Assembly: GCA_016180665.1 (NCBI GenBank)
Contig: JACPAS010000066.1
Span: 1 to 6,005, forward strand
Reading direction: 5' to 3'
Source: Microcaldota archaeon
Lineage (GTDB): Archaea; Micrarchaeota; Micrarchaeia; Anstonellales; Bilamarchaeaceae
Length of the DNA stretch: 6,005 nucleotides
The position numbers were made by a program, and so were the translations under genes. Below the pieces are notes generated by a model. That model searched no databases and was not told the origin of the DNA. It worked only from the letters and a program-made list of their open reading frames with translations. Of this stretch, positions 1 to 5,030 are shown in pieces. Each line of letters begins with the position of its first letter. Positions within the stretch are counted from its first letter, which is position 1.

Positions 1-440
1 AGATCGGAGAGGAATGTAATATCGGCAAGGGTGTCTATATAGATAGTGGCGTAGTTGTTGGGAATGGAGTAAAGATACAGAATTTTGTTTCAGTTTTTAA
101 TGGAGTTGTGTTAGGAGATGACGTTTTTGTTGGACCATCAGTAACTTTTACAAATGATCTCTACCCTAGGGCATGGATATGGAACCAGGAAAAGATTGCC
201 AAAACAGAAGTTAAAAAAGGCGCAAGTATTGGAGCTAATGCAACTATAATTGCAGGAATAACCATTGGGGAGTATGCGATGGTTGGCGCTGGAGCAGTTG
301 TAACCAAGAATGTTGAACCGCAGCAATTAGTTTACGGTAACCCAGCAAAGGCAAGGGGCTGGGTATGTAAATGTGGTATTAACCTTGGAGTTAAAAAACC
401 TGCAAATTTTGAATGTAACCATGAGAAGGCGAATAAATGA
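1..440 (+). CDS. wbpD: UDP-2-acetamido-3-amino-2,3-dideoxy-glucuronate N-acetyltransferase, WbpD/WlbB-like (5' end missing)
   Basis: The frame is open from base 3 without a start, giving 145 residues against about 190-200 in the family, so roughly 50 N-terminal residues lie outside the window. The visible part is a left-handed beta-helix acyltransferase. It starts with hexapeptide repeats (residues 1-48, IG..CNIG..VYID, VVVGNGVKIQ), then has the FTND loop (49-52) that is characteristic of WbpD/WlbB. The second repeat block is IGANATIIAGITIGEYAMVG with GAVVTK (77-102), and the coenzyme-A-end motif YGNPAKARGW lies at 111-120. In this family the enzyme transfers acetyl from acetyl-CoA to the 3-amino group of UDP-GlcNAc(3NH2)A in the cytoplasm. 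The C-terminal tail has C122-K-C124-G and C138-N-H140, possibly a reduced metal knuckle. The stop overlaps the next start (ATGA), so the two are probably translationally coupled. Family is very likely; the exact sugar is inferred from the next three genes. Confidence 0.9.
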   Translation, partial: IGEECNIGKGVYIDSGVVVGNGVKIQNFVSVFNGVVLGDDVFVGPSVTFTNDLYPRAWIWNQEKIAKTEVKKGASIGANATIIAGITIGEYAMVGAGAVVTKNVEPQQLVYGNPAKARGWVCKCGINLGVKKPANFECNHEKANK

Positions 441-1537
441 TGATACCTGTTGCAAAACCAATTATTGGAGCTGAAGAAATTGAAAGTGTCAGGACAGTTA
501 TGGAGAGCGGCATGCTTGCGCAGGGAAAACAGGTTAAACTTTTTGAAGAGCAGTTTGCAGAATTTATTGGAGTAAAACATGCTGTTGCTGTTGTGAATGG
601 AACGGTTGCACTAGATTTGGCATTGAAAGCACTTGGAATAAACGCAGGTGACGAGGTAATTGTACCGGCATTTACATTTATAGCTACTGCGAATTCAGTT
701 CTGTTTCAAGGTGCGAAGCCTGTTTTTGTTGACGTTGACCAGAGAACATTTACTTTGGATATTGAAGATGTGGAGAAGAAGATAAGTAATAAAACTAGGG
801 CAATTATCCCAGTTCATCTTTTTGGACAGGCTGCAGATATGAAGGCACTGAGCGAGGTTGTTGATGGAAAAAAGATTAGTATCATTGAGGATTGCGCACA
901 AGCACACGGAGAGAAATTTGATGGAAGGAGAGTTGGATCTTTTGATATCGGATCTTTTAGCTTTTATCCAACTAAGAATATGACCACTGGTGAAGGCGGA
1001 ATGATTACTACAAATGATGAAACTGTTGCAAAAAGAGCAAAGCTTCTGAGAGACCACGGGCAAAGCGAAAAATACCTTCATACGGAAGTAGGTTATAACT
1101 ATAGGCTTACAGATATTGGAGCTGCAATAGGAATTGCCCAGCTAAAGAAGTTAAACGGATGGAATGATGTAAGAAGAAAAAATGCAGAATATCTAAATAA
1201 CGGTATAAAAGCAGGTGGAATAATCAAACCATATAAGGCGAATTACAGCGAGCATGTTTACCATCAATATGTTATTCGGATAACTTCTGAGTGCAGGTTA
1301 AGCAGAGATCAATTTAAGCAAGAATTAGAAAAACTAGGTATTGGAACTGGAGTGCACTATCCGATATCAGTCCATCACCAGCCAGTATATAAAAATCTTG
1401 GGTATGGAAATGAAAAGCACATTGTAAGTGAGATAGTTGCAAAGGAGGTTTTGAGTTTGCCTGTCCACCCATCACTAAGTGAGAAAGAGTTAAGTTTTAT
1501 AGCTACTGGAGTCTCTGATATTGCAGGGGGGAAATAA
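437..1537 (+). CDS. wbpE: DegT/DnrJ/EryC1/StrS sugar aminotransferase, probable UDP-3-keto-GlcNAcA 3-aminotransferase (WbpE-like)
   Basis: A full-length 366-residue fold-type I PLP aminotransferase. The start is the ATG at 437, overlapping the upstream stop as ATGA and preceded by AGAAGG at 424-429. A second in-frame ATG at 440 is possible. Motifs in order: NGTVALDLAL (54-63, phosphate-binding helix), PAFTFIATANS (77-87), EDCAQAHG (151-158, with D152 expected against the pyridine nitrogen), and FYPTKN (176-181) with K180 the predicted Schiff-base lysine. Then come GYNYRLTDIGAAIG (219-232), GVHYP (305-309), HQPVY (314-318) and LPVHPSLS (341-348). The expected reaction is amino transfer from glutamate to C3 of the keto sugar made by the neighbouring WbpB-like enzyme. 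The loop after the lysine is MTTGEGG, unlike the short glycine-rich loop I associate with bacterial WbpE. The family is certain, but the 3-amino specificity rests on the neighbours. Confidence 0.9.
   Translation: MMIPVAKPIIGAEEIESVRTVMESGMLAQGKQVKLFEEQFAEFIGVKHAVAVVNGTVALDLALKALGINAGDEVIVPAFTFIATANSVLFQGAKPVFVDVDQRTFTLDIEDVEKKISNKTRAIIPVHLFGQAADMKALSEVVDGKKISIIEDCAQAHGEKFDGRRVGSFDIGSFSFYPTKNMTTGEGGMITTNDETVAKRAKLLRDHGQSEKYLHTEVGYNYRLTDIGAAIGIAQLKKLNGWNDVRRKNAEYLNNGIKAGGIIKPYKANYSEHVYHQYVIRITSECRLSRDQFKQELEKLGIGTGVHYPISVHHQPVYKNLGYGNEKHIVSEIVAKEVLSLPVHPSLSEKELSFIATGVSDIAGGK
1525..1531 (+). promoter_or_regulatory. Shine-Dalgarno-like AGGGGGG that sets the start at 1539
   Basis: A run of six G after A lies 7 bases upstream of the ATG at 1539, inside the last codons of the aminotransferase gene. 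This supports 1539, giving MKIGIIGTG with the Rossmann strand at the very N-terminus as usual in the family, over the in-frame TTG at 1521. That TTG would add MQGGNK and overlap the previous gene. Confidence 0.6.
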
Positions 1538-1538
1538 A

Positions 1539-2474
1539 ATGAAAATAGGCATAATAGGAACTGGTTGGATGGGAAAGAACCATATTCGTATTTATAATGA
1601 CCTACGTGGAGTTGAAGAGATATTTATTGTAGATATTAACAATTCCGCTGCAAGACAAGTTGCAAATCAGTTTAGTGTTCAGGTTGCTGGAAGCATTGAT
1701 GAATTGCTTCAAAAAGTTAATCTGGCTAGTGTGTGTGTGCCGACCGCCTCTCATCATGAGGTCGTCAAAAAGGTCCTTAATGCAGGAGTACATTGTTTGA
1801 TTGAAAAACCAGTTGCAAGTACAGTCCAAGAAGCAAGGAAAGTTGCTGATGCAGTTGCAAAAAGTAAAGTTATTGTTGGCGTAGGGCACATAGAACGGTT
1901 TAATCCGGTTATCCAAGAGACTAAGCGGATTTTGGAAAAACCATACTATATAGAATTAGAAAGGCACAACCCACATTTTGGAAGAATAACAGATGCGGAT
2001 GTTATAACAGATCTTATGATTCATGATATTGATATATTGTGGAACTACTTATTCAAAGGTAAAAAATACAAGATAGTGGGCGCAGGCGGAGTAAAGAAAG
2101 AAATGCTTGAGCTTGTTTCTGCGATTATTGATTTTGAAGGATGTATTGTGAAGTTGTCTGGAAGCAGATTATCTTCTAAAAAAACAAGGCAGATATCTGT
2201 TGAGGAAGAGCAGAAAACGACTGTTGGAGATCTTATGACACAAGAGTTATATGTACATAAGAAGGCAAAGCCACTAGACTCTCCAACAATAAATTACTCA
2301 CAAGAAAGCGTTGTTGATAAAGTCCTTCTAAGTAAGGTAGAACCACTCCGGGAAGAACTTAAAATGTTTTTGGAGTGTGTTCGTAGTGGTAAAGAATTCC
2401 CAGTTTCGGTTAATGACGGTGTATCTGCATTAAGAGTTGCAGATGAGATTAGGGCAAGGGTCGAGGCGAAATGA
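1539..2474 (+). CDS. wbpB: Gfo/Idh/MocA oxidoreductase, probable UDP-GlcNAcA 3-dehydrogenase (WbpB/WlbA-like)
   Basis: 311 residues from the ATG one base after the upstream stop, about the normal family length. The N-terminal Rossmann domain has GIIGTGWMGKNH (4-15), the acidic end of strand 2 (VDIN, 31-34), and VCVPTASHHEVV (65-76). The family signature EKPV (89-92) contains the catalytic-type lysine K90, followed by VGHIERFNP (115-123). The C-terminal alpha/beta domain carries the D158-x3-H162 pattern with D165, matching the conserved Asp/His set of the family. By context it oxidises C3 of UDP-GlcNAcA with NAD, giving the keto substrate of the aminotransferase next door. In the characterised Pseudomonas and Bordetella pathways these two steps are coupled, since the keto product is unfavourable. 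The stop overlaps the next start (ATGA). Membership is secure; the precise substrate is inferred from the neighbours, as this superfamily is functionally broad. Confidence 0.87.
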   Translation: MKIGIIGTGWMGKNHIRIYNDLRGVEEIFIVDINNSAARQVANQFSVQVAGSIDELLQKVNLASVCVPTASHHEVVKKVLNAGVHCLIEKPVASTVQEARKVADAVAKSKVIVGVGHIERFNPVIQETKRILEKPYYIELERHNPHFGRITDADVITDLMIHDIDILWNYLFKGKKYKIVGAGGVKKEMLELVSAIIDFEGCIVKLSGSRLSSKKTRQISVEEEQKTTVGDLMTQELYVHKKAKPLDSPTINYSQESVVDKVLLSKVEPLREELKMFLECVRSGKEFPVSVNDGVSALRVADEIRARVEAK

Positions 2475-3643
2475 AGATTCAGGTTGTTGGCCTTGGTAAG
2501 GCTGGATTGCCATTTGCAGCAATTATTGCAGATGCAGGTTTTGATGTGATTGGACTGGATTTGAATAAACAACTGGTCGAACAGATTAATGATGGCGTTA
2601 ATCCTTTTCCTGAAGAGCCAGGTTTAGATGAGTTGATAAAAAAATATGGCGGGAAGAGGTTGAGAGCTACTTCAGATCCTAAAACTGCTGCAACTGACAC
2701 ACAGATGCACATAATTCTAGTTCCTCTTTTATTAGATGGGAAAAACCAGCCTGATTTCAAATATGTTGATGCTGCATTTAATGGAGTTGTTTCAGGATTA
2801 AAAAAAGGAGATGTGATTGTATTAGAAACAACCCTGCCAGTTGGAACTACGGAAAATCGATATAAACCATTGCTCGAAAAAAGTGGATTTAAGGTTGGTA
2901 AGGATGTTTTTCTTGCCTACTCCCCTGAGAGGCTTATGAGTGGCTTTGCAATTTCCAGATTTAGGGATTTTCCAAAAGTACTTGGAGGAGTTGATCCGGC
3001 CTCTGCGAAAAAAGCACTTGAAATTTATGTAAAAATCCTACCGCAGACTAAGCTCGTTGCAAATGCGCGCACTGCTGAGATGATTAAGATAGCGGAGGGG
3101 GTTTATAGAGATGTTAATATTGCTGTCGCAAATGAACTTTTCAAATGCTGCCAGGAGAATGAAGTGGATTTTAGCGAAGTGAGGCAGTTTGCGAATCATA
3201 AATTTTGCCATATACACGAAGCAGGAATTGGGGTTGGAGGTCACTGCATTCCAGTTTATCCATGGTTTTTAATTAATAATGCAGATGCAAAAGGGAAAAA
3301 AACACATGTTAAGACAATAAGAGCAGCTAGAGAAGTGAATGATGAGATGGTTTTATACTGGAAGGATGGAATAATTACTGAATTAAAAAGAAGCGGTGTA
3401 CGATTAAACAAACTTAGGATTTGCATTTACGGGCTTACTTATAGAAAAGGAGTTAAGGAGCTGTATCACACTAGATCTATTCCATTAATTACTGAATTAC
3501 AAAAAGAAGGGTTGAATGTTTTTGGCTTTGACGATCTCTTGAGCAAGGGAGAGGTCGAAGGATTAGGGTTAAGATTCTCAAGGCCAGAAGATTGTGATTT
3601 TGTATTTATGGTCCATGAAGGATTGAAGCTTGAGAAAAGCTAG
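2471..3643 (+). CDS. wbpA: UDP-GlcNAc/UDP-ManNAc-type nucleotide-sugar 6-dehydrogenase (WbpA/WecC-like)
   Basis: 390 residues; the ATG overlaps the upstream stop and GAGG precedes it at 2463-2466. The NAD-binding Rossmann domain has VGLGKAGLP (6-14) and an acidic GLDLN (28-32). TTLPVGTT (120-127) and SPERL (151-155, E154) follow. The central helix has K206 in EMIKIAEGVYRDVN (203-216), and GIGVGGHCIPVYP (252-264) contains the catalytic cysteine C259. The C-terminal sugar-binding domain starts near 313 with IYGLTYRKGVKELYHTRS (319-336). It should oxidise C6 of the UDP-N-acetylhexosamine to the uronic acid with two NAD. The VGGHC form, in place of the FGGSC of UDP-glucose dehydrogenases, argues for an N-acetyl sugar. 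UDP-GlcNAc is favoured by the cassette, but UDP-ManNAc cannot be excluded. Odd points are G210 where related enzymes usually have Asn, Y263 where Asp is common, and a C-terminus ending soon after MVHEGLKLEKS, shorter than typical 410-440 residue relatives. Confidence 0.9.
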   Translation: MKIQVVGLGKAGLPFAAIIADAGFDVIGLDLNKQLVEQINDGVNPFPEEPGLDELIKKYGGKRLRATSDPKTAATDTQMHIILVPLLLDGKNQPDFKYVDAAFNGVVSGLKKGDVIVLETTLPVGTTENRYKPLLEKSGFKVGKDVFLAYSPERLMSGFAISRFRDFPKVLGGVDPASAKKALEIYVKILPQTKLVANARTAEMIKIAEGVYRDVNIAVANELFKCCQENEVDFSEVRQFANHKFCHIHEAGIGVGGHCIPVYPWFLINNADAKGKKTHVKTIRAAREVNDEMVLYWKDGIITELKRSGVRLNKLRICIYGLTYRKGVKELYHTRSIPLITELQKEGLNVFGFDDLLSKGEVEGLGLRFSRPEDCDFVFMVHEGLKLEKS

Positions 3644-3657
3644 TTTTGGTATTGGCG

Positions 3658-4293
3658 ATGAGTATGTTTGATAAGAAAAAGATTCTTGTTTTAAGTCCGC
3701 ACCCGGATGATGGAGAATTAGGGGCAAGCGCAACAATTGCTAAAGCAATTGAAAACGGCGCGGGAGTTTATTGGGCTACTTTTTCCTGGTGCGATGAATC
3801 ATTGGATAAAGAGGATAACATCAAAAAAGAGTTTAATAATGCAATGAAAAAATTGGGTGTGAGAAGTGAAAATATTAGAAACTATGATTTTAAGGTGCGT
3901 AGATTTCCTGAAGCAAGGCAGGGGATTCTTGAGAGATTAATAGAATTGAGAAAGGAACTTCAACCGGAGTTAGTCGTTCTGCCATGCTCATTTGATATTC
4001 ACCAGGACCATCATACGATTAATGAGGAGGGCGTTCGGGCATTCAAACATTCATGTTTATTGGGATACGAAGAACCGTGGAATAATCTTATGGGACGGTT
4101 GAATTTTTTTGTCTCTGTTGAAGATAGGCACATCATGAAGAAAGTTGAGGTTGTTTCGCAATATAAATCACAGAAGGGAAAGAGAAATTACGTAACAGAA
4201 GAGTATTTGAGAAGCTTAGCAGTTGTTAGGGGGCAGCAGATTAATCAGAAATATGCGGAAGGGTTTGAGATGATAAGATGGATAGAAAAATAG
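3658..4293 (+). CDS. PIG-L/LmbE-family zinc-dependent deacetylase
   Basis: 211 residues from the ATG at 3658, 14 bases after the dehydrogenase stop. An ATG at 3664 and a TTG at 3646 are also in frame, and none has a clear ribosome-binding site. The family signature SPHPDDGELGA (13-23) gives H15 and D18 as predicted zinc ligands and D17 as general base. The second signature DIHQDHHTI (113-121) supplies H118, the expected third ligand, with H115 nearby. There is no signal peptide or membrane segment, so a cytoplasmic enzyme is predicted. PIG-L proteins typically remove an N-acyl (usually acetyl) group from amino sugars, as in GlcNAc-PI de-N-acetylase and MshB. Here it follows four genes that make an N-acetylated uronic sugar and precedes a WbqC-family gene. 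It could act on a nucleotide sugar, a lipid-linked sugar or a small donor. The family call is strong; the substrate is unknown. Confidence 0.88.
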   Translation: MSMFDKKKILVLSPHPDDGELGASATIAKAIENGAGVYWATFSWCDESLDKEDNIKKEFNNAMKKLGVRSENIRNYDFKVRRFPEARQGILERLIELRKELQPELVVLPCSFDIHQDHHTINEEGVRAFKHSCLLGYEEPWNNLMGRLNFFVSVEDRHIMKKVEVVSQYKSQKGKRNYVTEEYLRSLAVVRGQQINQKYAEGFEMIRWIEK

Positions 4294-4312
4294 AAACCTC
4301 GTAAAACTGTAT

Positions 4313-4330
4313 GTGTGACTATAGTCACAC
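4313..4330. repeat. Perfect 18-bp palindrome in the PIG-L/WbqC intergenic gap
   Basis: GTGTGACTATAGTCACAC is identical to its own reverse complement. As RNA it would form a 7-bp stem (4313-4319 with 4324-4330) with a UAUA loop, followed by GAAGA and five T (4336-4340) directly abutting the ATG at 4341. It sits in the only sizeable gap (47 bases) on the + strand. It could be an operator, a hairpin that affects access to the WbqC start, or a weak terminator or attenuator. The sequence alone does not decide between these. Confidence 0.55.
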
Positions 4331-4340
4331 GAAGATTTTT

Positions 4341-5030
4341 ATGGTCGATAATATTATAGTGGCAATCCACCAACCAAATTATTTGCCGTGGCTCGGATAT
4401 TTTAACAAAATGAAAATGGCGGATACGTTTATTCTTTATGATACCGCTCAATACCCAAAGAATAGTCTTGCCAATAGGAATAAGATTCGTACAAAGGATG
4501 GTTCGGTTTATCTAACAATACCTGTGGAAAAAGAGTATCATTTTAGGCCGGTTTGTGAGGTTAAGCTCCCTAAAGACGGCAGATGGAGGGAAAAACATTT
4601 AGCAAGTTTGAAGGCAAACTATGCACGCGCAGATTATTTTGAGAGCTATAAGGATGAAATTGAGCGGGTTTATAAGATTGAAGAGTTTGATACACTTGCA
4701 GATGTAAGCATAAGGCTGATAAATTTTGTAAAAGATGAATTTGATATTGGAACAAGATTAGTTAGAAGTTCTGAGTTAGATATTGATAGGGATAGAAAGC
4801 AAACTGATGCCCTAATTGCGATGGTGGAAGCCGTTGGCGGCGCTGCTTATTTTACTGGTTCTGGCGGAAGTAAAGATTATTTAGACCAGACAAAATTTAT
4901 AGGCATTAAATTAATGTGGCACAAGTATGAACACCCGAGATATAAGCAGGCATTTCCAGGTTTTGAACCTTATATGGCAGCAATTGATGCAATTTTTAAT
5001 TTGGGCGAGAAGGCGAAGGCGCTAGTTTGA
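4341..5030 (+). CDS. WbqC-family protein (function unproven, glycan cluster)
   Basis: 229 residues from the ATG at 4341. An upstream in-frame ATG at 4311 would add ten residues and place the palindrome inside the gene. I prefer 4341 because family members begin a few residues before the conserved IHQP. Motifs: AIHQPNYLPWLGYFNKM (8-24), the ADTFILYDTAQYPKNS stretch (27-42), LANRNKIRT (43-51), LTIPV (58-62), TGSGGSKDYLD (172-182), and the C-terminal Y..Q.FPGFEPYMAAIDAIFNLG (201-222). These match the WbqC family throughout, at about its usual length. There are no membrane segments or signal peptide, so it is probably cytoplasmic. WbqC proteins recur in O-antigen and other glycan loci, and no activity is firmly established to my knowledge. 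The conserved His-Gln, Asp and Asn-Arg residues suggest an enzyme. The last 35 bases overlap the converging flippase gene. Confidence 0.88.
   Translation: MVDNIIVAIHQPNYLPWLGYFNKMKMADTFILYDTAQYPKNSLANRNKIRTKDGSVYLTIPVEKEYHFRPVCEVKLPKDGRWREKHLASLKANYARADYFESYKDEIERVYKIEEFDTLADVSIRLINFVKDEFDIGTRLVRSSELDIDRDRKQTDALIAMVEAVGGAAYFTGSGGSKDYLDQTKFIGIKLMWHKYEHPRYKQAFPGFEPYMAAIDAIFNLGEKAKALV

Noticed and set aside
695..1081. Minus-strand open frame of 128 codons inside the aminotransferase gene
   Set aside because: It lies wholly opposite a well-conserved gene, its translation is Ser/Asn/Cys-rich with no recognisable motif, and it has no ribosome-binding site. The other minus-strand frames between 138 and 4755 are rejected for the same reason.
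1521..1538. TTG at 1521 as the start of the 3-dehydrogenase
   Set aside because: It would prepend MQGGNK to a Rossmann strand that normally begins the protein, and the G-run at 1526-1531 fits as a ribosome-binding site for the ATG at 1539.
3620..3666. Frameshift fusing the dehydrogenase and the PIG-L deacetylase
   Set aside because: Neither alternative frame supplies the missing dehydrogenase tail, and the deacetylase has its own ATG just before its conserved first strand.
4313..4324. Resemblance of GTGTGACTATAG to the SP6 phage promoter core (cloning-vector remnant)
   Set aside because: The SP6 core is GTGACACTATAG; the match is imperfect, the upstream bases do not fit, and the palindrome explains the sequence.
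4311..4340. In-frame ATG at 4311 as the start of the WbqC gene
   Set aside because: It would add ten residues of low family likeness encoded by the palindrome. The conserved IHQP motif is already near the N-terminus from 4341. Kept as an alternative only.
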